DNA of 64,000 nt from Gordionus sp. m RMFG-2023. Taxonomy: Eukaryota; Nematomorpha; Gordioida; Chordodea; Parachordodidae. Positions 12,931-22,700 of this stretch are shown here, one piece after another (positions within the stretch are counted from its first letter, which is position 1; every line of letters begins with the position of its first letter). The stretch lies in contig NC_088775.1 in the NCBI RefSeq assembly GCF_954871325.1, forward strand, positions 10,827,561 through 10,891,560, given 5' to 3'. The translations under genes were made by a program, and so were the position numbers. Below the pieces are notes generated by a model. It had not been told where the DNA came from. It saw only the letters and a list, made by a program, of their open reading frames with translations, and made no database searches.

Positions 12931-13359
12931 GATAAATTTATTGAGGGGTTATCTATTAAATTTTGAGATGAAATAGGACAAAATTAATTGCTGTAAAAAT
13001 TAATTCTTTTATTATAGTATTATTATAATACAATTCATCGACCAAATCTATATATTGCAAACAATCATACACATTGTTATGTACATTGTAAATAATAGAG
13101 GTTTTAATTGAATTTATTATCGAAAAAATAAATCCTTTATATTCATAAAATACGATAGTTGGTAGCAGAGATAGATTAATTTAAGTTATCCTTTATAAAT
13201 TCTGCGAAAAGAGTATCAATAAATAAATAGGTGAAAAAAGTGATAAAGAGACACCGCCGCGGCGGCAGGAATTTTTAAGGGGGGGGGGGGGAGGGGGGGG
13301 AGGCAAAGGTTTTTAAAGGGGGTTTGCATCTAGTGAAAATCCTGTCATGTAGACGCTGT
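12931..13359. repeat. Unclassified dispersed repeat, copy B
   Basis: Second copy of the repeat at 6414-6893, in the same orientation, inserted in LINE copy 1. Compared with A it lacks about 70 bp in the middle. It has gained a GC palindrome and a long G-run near its right end. Confidence 0.8.
13254..13300. repeat. GC palindrome plus interrupted poly-G
   Basis: The perfect palindrome CCGCCGCGGCGG (13254-13265) is followed by 13 Gs, one A and 8 Gs (13279-13300). Both stand out against very AT-rich surroundings and are missing or much shorter in copy A. The G-run could form a quadruplex or reflect slippage. Confidence 0.85.
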
Positions 13360-14297
13360 AGCCCATTATTTTTAGAGAGAGAGCATTTAGTGAGATTCGA
13401 AACTAGAATAAAAGTCATCCTTAGCGACTGCTTAAATATCATACAGACATAGCTTGGCATCAAGCGACACTTTCTTCCAAACATGGCGGCCTTGGTATAA
13501 GATCCCCATTGTCGATCTTAATATGTGCCTTTATTGCCAGCCACAGGTACATATATTAATTGAACATCTGTCGGTTCACGATCCTTTTTTGAATACAGCT
13601 CAAAATCCGTCACAACCTCAACCCTATTTCCGATCTCTGTAAATCAGAAAGATTGGGATTTACCACTTGTGAAAAACTCCGTTGATTACCTTATTTCGAG
13701 TCTCACCATTAGCTAGATTTACATTTATTGAACTTATCAAAGATCGGGGATATGAATTTTTAGATGTTATTCCATCTACCAATCTCAAACTCGACAACCA
13801 TTAGCTCAGCTATGCTTTATATATCAGGCTCAACATTCCCTTTTCATTACCATATAAATGCAGCAAATGTCATACTGATGATAACAATATGGCGCTGCAT
13901 CCTTTACATTGCAGTAATCCCGGTCGGCAAACTAGACACTTGAAATGCAATCAAATCATATCTCTTGCACTTAGGTCAGCTGGTTTTCCTACCTCAATGG
14001 AGCCTTCTGGCTTGTTTTCCGATAGTAGGCGTCCTGATGGGGTCACACGTATCCCATGGTCTCAAGGAAAGTTTTTAATATGAGATTTCTCTTGTCTGGA
14101 CACTAACTCCTCTTCTAATCTTAACATGGACGCTCTGAAGAGAGTAAGATCAAAAAATACAGAGCTGATTCCTCAAATTACATATTCATACCCATCATTT
14201 TCTCCACCTTAACTACATATGGTGATTTGGCTAAAAACTTTTTCAAAGACGTTGCCCGCCTAATTCAGAAAAAATTCTGGGGAGTCTCGCGAAGGTT

Positions 14298-14393
14298 TTT
14301 ACTTAAGACAGAGGATCGCAATAGTCATTCTTATGGCTAATTGTGTTTACTTAAGACAGAGGATCGCAATAGTCATTCTTAAGGCTAATTATG
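14298..14393. repeat. 48-bp tandem duplication in LINE copy 1
   Basis: A 48-bp unit beginning TTTACTTAAGACAGAGGATC occurs twice with two differences. It duplicates the code for the last helix of the LINE protein (YLRQRIAIVIL...), which matches FLKQKLQLIF in copy 2. Confidence 0.9.
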
Positions 14394-14440
14394 TTTGTTT
14401 TATAAATTCGATCTCTCTTGATGATTAGATGAAGGAGGTT

Positions 14441-15272
14441 CTGAATAATTTTTGCTGCTTTCGCTTTTATTATTTTGTATTTTACATTATTTTATGATCT
14501 ATGCCTCAATATTGTCTTTTTGTTATTATGATTTTTTTTTTCGTTACTAATTATACTAATTATATATTTTTCATTTTATATAACTGTGTGATAACAGATA
14601 ATTAATAAGAATAGTTCTAAATATTTTTTGAATAATTTAACAAGGAAAATATATTTATTTAATTTCATCCAATAAATAGTAAGCAAATCCCATCAGAATC
14701 GAATAATTCCTTATTCATATTCATCAAAAAATAAAATTCTTTAAAAATATTTATGAATGTGGAAATAAAGTATTAAAAAATTAAAATGTTCCACAAAGAG
14801 TACGGTAAATACTCACAGATAATTCGATTGAATAATATAAAGTATTAGGGGGTATATATATATAATATTTTCTTTATTTGTATTTATTTCGAATTTTATA
14901 ATCTAATAATTTTATTAATCGTATTCGTGTAATAGGTATCGAATAGTTCGTTTTAGGTATAACAGGTTATAGTATATGTTAACACTAGTGGAGTAGATTT
15001 TTGCAATAGCTAAAAGATATCAATCCATCGCTGATTTTTAATATCTTAATAGCTTTATTGGAAATTTTATCTTTTCAAATAAATGTAAAAAACAAATCTA
15101 ATAAAAAAAATTATGAATCCTTGAAAAAACCTATGGGGAAAATCCCCGGAATTTTTTTTTCGTATTTCTCATATTTACTTAAGACCTATTAATAAGGGTA
15201 TATTTTTATTCGTATAGATAAAAAAAATGCAAATATTTTAATTTTAATTATATTACAAATATAATATTTATA
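14441..15272. other. AT-rich, nothing recognised
   Basis: No exon, RNA gene or clear repeat seen. Confidence 0.4.
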
Positions 15273-15794
15273 GGGATTAAGTTGGGGTGTGGTAGTATTG
15301 ATTTGGAAAGTTTAGAATTAATATGAAAGATTAAATCAGAATAAGAGAATTTTATTTTTACAAGGAATCTGGTATAATCAAATATGGTTTATTGTTAACC
15401 TTAAATATGTCGATTTTTACACCTGTTTAATATATCATCAGATAGTTAAATATATAATTTTTAAATCAATTAAACATAATATAAAATTAACGCCTCAAAC
15501 AGTAAAATATAAACTTTTAAAATCAATTAAACATATATAAAATAATATGAAATTAACGCCTCAGACAGTAAAATAATTTAAATGTTATTTTACAAACATG
15601 TAACTATATGCACCAATTAAAATAAAAAAATAAATACCTTAAATAAAACATTATTTTGGAGAATGTGATGATTTTTCCTTAAAACAATTTATAATATTAT
15701 TCTTTACAATTTTTTAATTCATTATAATGGGAAAGGAAGTAGATATAAATGAAATAACAATAATTAGTATACCAACAAATCAAAGAAAATGGGT

Positions 15795-15965
15795 AGGGAG
15801 GGGTCAATATAGCTATCCATATTAGTTTTTTTTATTATACCCTTAACAGTATAAATTACATTTAATGAGTTATTGGTGAGGGGTCAATATAGCTATCCAT
15901 AATAGTTTTTTTCGTAATTATACCGTAAACATAAACAGGTATAAATTACACTATATATGAGCTAA
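15795..15965. repeat. Two-copy tandem repeat in the fold-back element
   Basis: GAGGGGTCAATATAGCTATC and its downstream sequence through GTATAAATTACA occur twice, about 84 bp apart. Confidence 0.8.
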
Positions 15966-16351
15966 TTGATATAATATAATATTTACCAATAATGGTTTAA
16001 ATTTAATTATTATATTACAACAGGCCTTACTATATATTACATTAAAATAATAATCATTGTTATTAAAAATTATGATTACTAATTTAAATGTTCAACAAAG
16101 ACTTTTTGACTAAAAAAAATGTGTTTGTGAAAGTGGGCACAAATAGAGATTGGCATGTGGGGAGTGTCATTGGGGGGATCAGTAATGTAAAATTAAGATA
16201 GATAATAATGTTGTGATTGCGCACATCAATCAAATTAGATATCTTTGATAAATTTGGTCATTATATATTCAATCGTTTATGGTTCCGTTTTGTTGAGTAT
16301 TAATCAAGATTTTATAATAGATATGTACCTTTTGTTATAAATAATTCCATT

Positions 16352-16650
16352 TAGTCTCTTACCCATTATAATGTATTTATTGATTGTATTCCACAATAAG
16401 GAAACAACAATATTATAATAATACATCTACTCCATTCCCCAATACATTTAGTCCCTTATCCATTATAATGTATTTATTGATAGTATTCTACAATAAGGAA
16501 ACAACGATAATATGATAATACATCTACTCACTTTCCCAATATATATAGCCCCATCCCCATTATAATGTATTTATTAATTTTAGTCCACAAGTAAACAACA
16601 ATATTATAATAGATCTACTCCCTTCCCCAATATATTATGACCTTTCATCA
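16352..16650. repeat. ~97-bp minisatellite, about 3.4 units
   Basis: The core CATTATAATGTATTTATT recurs at 16364, 16461 and 16558, and in shorter form at 16648. Each unit also carries ACATCTACTC and TTCCCCAATA-like blocks. It fills the centre of the fold-back element. Confidence 0.88.
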
Positions 16651-17167
16651 TTATAATGTATTAGAAAATTTCAACTTGTCAAGAATAATGTTATAAATTA
16701 TTTTAAGGAAAAAACATCACATTCTCTAAAATTGTTATAATTATTTTTGTTTATTTTATTTGGTGTATGTAGTTAAATGTTTGTAAAATAATATTTAAAT
16801 GTTTACATTTTACTATCAGAGGCGTTAATTTCATATTTTATATATTGTTCAATTGATTTTATATATTTATATTTTATTGCTTGAGGCGTTAATTCCAGAT
16901 CATATCATATTATGTTCAATTGATTTAAAAAAGTATATATTTGACCGTCTGATGATATATTACATATATATATAAATCGACATATTTTAAGTTAAAAAAA
17001 CAAAAAATATATTTAATTTTAATTATACCAGATTCCTTGTCAAAAATATATATTTAATTTTTATGCTAGATTCCTTGTAAAAATAAAATTCTCGTTCAAC
17101 CTTATTTATTCTTTCATATCAATTCTAAACTTTCCCAATTAATACTACCACACCCCAAGCTAATCCC

Positions 17168-17862
17168 TACAATATTCAAATCAAAATATAAAATTATAAT
17201 ACTAAAATATATTTTTTGTTTTTATATACCGTATAGCCCTGAATCCAGTTACTCCCTCGTGTAAAATAATGAAAAAAACTACATATTTTGAATAATTGGC
17301 CATGAATTCGCTTTAATTGTGAATGCAGGATAAAGATGATACAAATTAATGTTTAATTGTCTAAATACCAGGAATTATAACGTTATTTAAACTGATAAAA
17401 TATTTTAATTCTGTTGATTAAATATAAATTTTACACCTTGATGACAAATAATAAGATAATACATTTTAATAGCTGTCAATGATTGTAGCATTCTTTTAAA
17501 AATTTATTTATCAATATAATATATTGGCATGGTATATTAAAATATAAGCGTATATGAAAATATTCCTCCCCTATTCCCCTCTCCTTTAAGAAAGTAAATC
17601 AAAACAAAAATTAGCAAAAAATATATAAATCTAAATTTGTAAAAAATAAAAGAAAAAAAATTCAAATAGAAATCAGCAAAAAGGGAAAAATCAGATCCAA
17701 GTTTATCTCATCTCATACCCCTCCCTTCTTTCTTACTTTACCAAGCCTACATATATTATTCTTGATAAAGCACTCTTTGATTTTGAAGATCTCCTGGAAG
17801 AGGTGTATGGCCTGAACCAATCTTTAGTATTGTGAGAAAATTTCCAGATATGTTATTTATAC
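17168..17862. other. AT-rich, nothing recognised
   Basis: No gene or repeat that I can support. Confidence 0.4.
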
Positions 17863-18191
17863 TAGAGATCTGCAAACGTTGGTCGGGCCTAATATATTTT
17901 TAAAAAAATCAGGCCAGGTTGATTCTTGAAAATTTTTTTAAATATATAAATTTATTAATTTTATTTTGAATTGTTTATGTAAAATAAAAATATTTGATTA
18001 TTTATAGAAACTAGATGCCATGTAACATATATCTTTTATTTTGAGTTAAAATTAATTTCTATATTAAAATAAATTTGGGCTGGGCCTGTAAATTTTTTTC
18101 TAAAAAAAATCGGTTTGGGTTGTGACAGCAAAACTTTTTAAAAAAAATTTCAGGCCAGGGCTTGAAAAATTAGGCCCAATGCAGATCAACT
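17863..18191. repeat. GGCC-rich hAT MITE
   Basis: It begins TAGAGATCTGCAAACG and ends near ATGCAGATCAACT. Internal blocks are GGTCGGGCCTAAT, CAGGCCAGG, GGGCTGGGCC and TTAGGCCCAA. Flanks ATTTATAC and TTTTATAG agree at 6 of 8 positions, as expected for an old 8-bp duplication. Confidence 0.72.
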
Positions 18192-19262
18192 TTTTATAGG
18201 CATCAAATTTGATAAAAATATTCTATTTTTAAATTTTTCCAAAGGGTTTTTATTCTGAGGGGGGGGGGGGGGCAGTGGTTGTTATTTTCCCAAGGGGTAT
18301 TTTATACAGGGGATTTCTTCTTATTACCAAAAAAAAAATTTTTTAAATATTATATTTATGAATGATAATTTTTTTTTTCATATATTTATCCCAAAGGGAG
18401 GAAAATAAAATATATTTTTTAATATATTAGATTAGATTTATTTTAGCGAGTGTATTTAAATCAATGATTTTAAAAAAACTGATTTATTGGAAAAGGTTGT
18501 TATGTGATCAAAAGATAAACATAGGGATTTATAAATAAAATTTTTATACATCTTTATGTGATATTTTTATTTATTTAAAGAGGAATACCTTCATATTTTA
18601 ATTTAATTAAAAAGAAAATTTTAATTATTTTATTAGGTCTCATTATAAAATACAAAAATGATCTTAATTGCATGTTCACAATATAAAATTCCAATTTTGC
18701 AAATAATTTAACTCAAATTCACTTTTCATTATTTGATCTACTCAAATGATTTAGAGGTAAAAAAAGGAGTATTTAGATATAATCATTTAGCTCTAAAAAG
18801 TTCCTAGTGAAGGTAGACACAACACATAAACAAATAGTATCCAAAAATATCTATCAATGGCTATGTAAAATTTGTGAAGAAACTTAAAGAATATTGACAG
18901 AATAATTTATCAAAAAGTTATAAATATAACAGTCTCAAAAGATGTTTAAAGATCCTGATTTCAAACACAAACCCTTATATGCATAACAAAAAATTGTTGA
19001 ACATATCAGATTATGCCAAACATTGACTGGCATACCTACTATTTAAATAACAAAATAGAAATTTTGTAATGCTATATAATTTTTATAAAGTTGTGGTGGA
19101 GATCTTAAAATAAAATGATTGTGAGTGATTCAATCATCTCTTATTTAGTTACATCATCTGCCTCTGTAGAAAGAATGTATTCCCCTTTTTGAAAAAAATT
19201 TGATAATCAATGAATTATATTTCCAGATTTTAAGAATAAAAAATATTCTACTATAAATATCA
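18192..19262. other. AT-rich DNA with a poly-G run
   Basis: A run of 12-14 Gs lies near 18259-18272. No gene was found. The region is downstream of NOL12, which is on the minus strand. Confidence 0.4.
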
Positions 19263-20000
19263 CTATTTATTCTTCTTTTTCTTTGGTTTCTTTTTCTTCT
19301 TCCGATGTTTCTTTTTAGAAGGATTTTTAATTTTTTGCAAAATTATAGATAACTTTTCAATATTTTTACGCACTTCTATTTCTTGCCTAAGATCCATAAA
19401 TTAACAAAAAACATATATAGTAAGTTACTGATTTGATTTATCTAGGCCTTTCTCTTTCTTTTCTAAATCACAAGTTTGTATTGACATGTCCTAAACCAAT
19501 TTTTAAATATAATAACTAAAATTTTATATTTTAAAACATTAACTCCTAATAATGTATTTTGATTTGTTAAATCATAATTTGTTAAGCTGGTAATTGTAAC
19601 ATGTTGCTCAGGATAATCATTAGTTGATAAGTAACTTTCCTCATATACTTGATTTATTTCTAATATTAAACATTTTTGATTATATTTGAAAAAATAAATT
19701 ACTATTAACTGCTGACTCTGTTGTTGTTTTTATATATTTTTGAATATTTTCTTTTTTCTAGAAATAATTAACCTGATGTAAATATACTAAAATTACTAAT
19801 TTCTTAATTTTATTCCTTTCATCTTTTATTAGTGTTTCAAAATTTTCAACAGCTATCTGCTTCCGTAACAATTTGCGTTTATGAAATCCTGTTAAGTATT
19901 CTCTATATGAATGTTTATAAAGTTTTTTAAATAAAATGTACTTTCGTTCTTCTGCGTCGAATACTAGATTAGATTTTTTCTTTTTAAATTTATTTACCAT
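19263..20000 (-). CDS. NOL12: Nucleolar protein 12 (NOL12/RRP17 family), six exons
   Basis: NOL12 proteins are small basic nucleolar RNA-binding proteins needed for pre-rRNA processing. Exons on the minus strand: 20000-19942, 19902-19797, 19757-19703, 19659-19544, 19490-19429 and 19386-19263. Introns are 39, 39, 43, 53 and 42 bp, all GT...AG with consistent phase. The spliced protein is about 173 residues (human about 213). Exons 1-2 join to give LVFDAEERKEYLTGFHKRK, the family signature. Exon 3 has TTTESAVN and exon 4 PEQHVTITSLTNYDL, matching the TKTES and HTVTVTTISDLDL regions of the human protein as I recall it. Exon 6 ends in a lysine-rich nucleolar-type tail. The first intron is in frame and has no stop, so a naive reading shows a false 13-residue insert. 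ATG at 20000 is the only sensible start. Confidence 0.9.
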
Positions 20001-21965
20001 CTTGATTTAAATAATTAAGCATTTAGAATTCATGTCAATCAATCTTAAATGATTTTGACACAATAATTAAATATGATATAACCAATGACATTATGTCATT
20101 AGATATAACAATATATAATGATATTTTCTGATATAAAATTATAATGATTTAATAATTAATAAATAAAGACATCATATATATACGATTAAGTAACAAAAAA
20201 GAGCATTTTGATACTTCGAATAAAAGCCCTATTCAAAGATAACCATGTTTTACTTACTATTTGGAATTCGTACTTATCAAAATGAAACAAAAATTAATAC
20301 ATAGAGTAAAGTTGTTTAAATTCAATATATATTCGATTTTCATTTTTTCCCTGTTACAGTACATACAAAAAGTTGTGCTAATGTCAATTGATTTTTTTTG
20401 AATTAGTTTCATTTGTATTTTAAAAAATTCAAAATAAACGGACGTTATAATATCCCTGATAAGAAAATCTAAAAGATGAAAGCTTTAAGACTAAAGTCAT
20501 GTTAGTATTTCCTACTGATAATGAGGGTAAAACATTTGAATTGGATTCCGAGTTTGTATTTGATGTTGTTTCGATAGTGATTATTAATTATGATAGAAAA
20601 GGAGACAAGGAGAAATCCCCCCCTTTAGAATATGGCACTTTTTGATATCATTTTGTACAATTAAAAAATATTTTCTTTACTCCCCTCCTCACCCCCTGTC
20701 ACTCAAAAATGTATGCATATATCTTAAACATTAATCTGAAAGAAAGAAGGTAAAAGTTAATAATTTTTTTGACTAAAACTGTTGACCATAACTTATATTT
20801 TTTGGAAAAAGATTTATATATTTAAAAAAAGTAAAACCAAACCTATTTTTAAGAAATGAAATATAAGCCAAAGATAATTCTTGAGTTAAAAGTGAAATTT
20901 TATATAATTACTATTATAGATCCATAAGATTAATAAATAATCTATAATTTTTTTTAAAATGGATTACTTAAATTTATTCTTCTTTATAAAAGTAAAGTTT
21001 AATTATAAAATTATTAATAAATTTAAATAAAAAGAAATAAAAAGAAATTAACGCACAATTACATAAAGTGGAATATTATGTCCCGTAGATTTATAATATA
21101 TCTAATGTAAATTAAAAAGTTACTTTTAACGTGTTTAAATTTAAATTTGTATTTAAAATTTCTCGTGAGCAATTTCGAATGAAATATATTTAGACCTCCT
21201 TATGCAATTTATTAAAATACATAATTGGCATAAATTTCAAATCTCATATTAGTTTTTAAATTATTGAGAATAAATTACCTGCCCTGGGATTATGCTATCC
21301 TCGGTCTACCCTACTACCTTTAAACTTTTTAAAAAAATCATATCCATGCCAGATCTGTAAATGAATGCTACCACTTGCGATCTCTATTTAAATAATCTCA
21401 TATTTATTATAATAACGTTATAATTTAGCAAAAATACAAAAAAAAAGAATTTAAATAAATAATCATCGAAAAAATATTTTTAGAACGTAATAAATTGAAT
21501 AATATTATATAATAACATATTCTGGTAATTTAATTTTGAATTACAATAAAATAAATATATTCTAATGCATTAAGTATTTATTATAAAAAAAATAAAATCT
21601 AAACAATTATAATTCATAAAATATTATAATAAATGATATTATAAACTAACAAGTCAGGGATCGGCATAATCTTTGTGATTATGGGGTTTTCTTTGAAGTA
21701 TTTTTAAAGGTTCGGGGTTCTAAAAAGGTTAACAATTTACAGTACCGTAACTAAGGTGTTAGGCAGCTCTTCTCCCCCAAATTTTTTTCTAGTCCCTCAG
21801 AAAGGAAAAATTACAAATTTTAAAGAAATTATAAATATCAGTCATTTATATTTTTGAGCCATGTCCAAATATATTTTATATTTTTTTAACTTTTTTCTTT
21901 TCTTTTCGTTTTTAACTTTAAATTTATTTTGGATGCCACTACCTTAATTTTGTTTTTTGAGAGAG
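20001..21965. other. Intergenic AT-rich DNA; one small coding-like patch
   Basis: The only patch that looks like protein is 20498-20644 (+), 48 codons starting MLVFPTDNEGKTFELDSEF and ending in TGA. I do not recognise it, see no splice partner, and cannot support it as a gene. The rest is AT-rich without visible features. Confidence 0.3.
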
Positions 21966-22116
21966 TTAGGCATCGTTTATAGAAGCACGAAATACTGCGA
22001 GCAATTAATTGCTAAACTTTAGCATAGATATATCCTTCAACATAAGGTATTTTTCTAAATCATGCACGGCTTGAGCTACATCACAGTATTTTCACATTCG
22101 CTATAAACGAGACCTT
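21966..22116. repeat. MITE, second palindromic family
   Basis: Inverted ends AGGCATCGTTTATAG and CTATAAACGAGACCTT. Inner parts (GCACGAAATACTG, CAGTATTTTCAC) also pair. A related copy lies at 51208-51351. No target duplication is visible. Confidence 0.7.
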
Positions 22117-22189
22117 ACATCAAAATAGTAAAAGTTTAATATTAAAAAAAATTGTTTTATATACATATTTTTACTATAATAAATTACAT

Positions 22190-22305
22190 GCCTGTATAAT
22201 AAACCTTTCTGCCATCTATGAGTAAAATCTCCAAACTTACTCAATATCTTTTGGCTAAAATATTGGGTGTACTATTTTTAAAAATCGAGCCATTTAACAA
22301 CACTG
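22190..22305. repeat. Right half of a hAT MITE (TAGTGTTG family)
   Basis: Contains TTTCTGCCATCTATGAG, CTTACTCAATATCTTTTGGC and the end GAGCCATTTAACAACACT. The left half is unrecognisable. Confidence 0.65.
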
Positions 22306-22700
22306 CAAAATATACGATTTTTTTAAAATGGATGCCCTCCCCCCAGTCTCTCCCTCCGCCCAATTAAAAATTTTATAGTTACGGCCATGTGGATATTATT
22401 TTTTTTTGTTGAAATAATACAATAAAGAAAGAAAAATTACAATACATTGAACAATTATTTCCATATTAAAATAAAATAATAATTTTGATATTTTAAACCA
22501 AACAAGTTGAATTATATGTTTATAATTAAAAATATCATTTTAAAAGTATATTTTTCAGGAATATTCATTTCTTTGCTGAAGAAAAAATGTAAAAACCCTA
22601 AAACCACATTTTCTTTATATGTTCTATCCGGTTTTGCGATTTTGATACTTTAGGTTCCAATCCCTGCATACAATTTCGTATATCATTTTAAATTTTTTTA

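Larger units (their letters stand above)
11880..14440 (+). mobile_element. Decayed non-LTR retrotransposon, copy 1
   Basis: Pieces of one LINE can be followed in order. A segment upstream of RT (NKVINGEVPDFARALF, then LVALRKNNGDIRPIAVS) leads into the RT core with IQQGDPLGSILFCLG and the active-site box HIDDG. Then come a GGLGIRS segment (about 13480) and a C-terminal zinc-knuckle and RPDG domain (about 13840-14090). The first catalytic region reads KINF where an aspartate (LDF) is expected, so the enzyme is dead. There are several frameshifts and stops. Dispersed repeat B (12931-13359) interrupts it, and a 48-bp duplication lies near its end. It shares its C-terminal design with the copy at 29870. 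Confidence 0.8.
15273..17167. mobile_element. Fold-back DNA element with long inverted arms
   Basis: The left arm starts GGGATTAAGTTGGGGTGTGG. The right arm ends CACCCCAAGCTAATCCC, its complement with one mismatch. The arms (about 15273-15735 and 16640-17167) match through AAGTTTAGAATT, ACAAGGAATCTGG, TTAACGCCTCA and AATGTGATG blocks. The arms contain internal duplications (TTAACGCCTC twice per arm), and the centre is tandem repeats, as in Foldback-type elements. The flanking 4-mers are TATA and TACA. I found no coding region, so it is non-autonomous. Its family is unknown. Confidence 0.8.

Noticed and set aside
16352-16650. CRISPR-like array
   Set aside because: The 97-bp units are contiguous diverged repeats without unique spacers, inside a fold-back element of a eukaryote.
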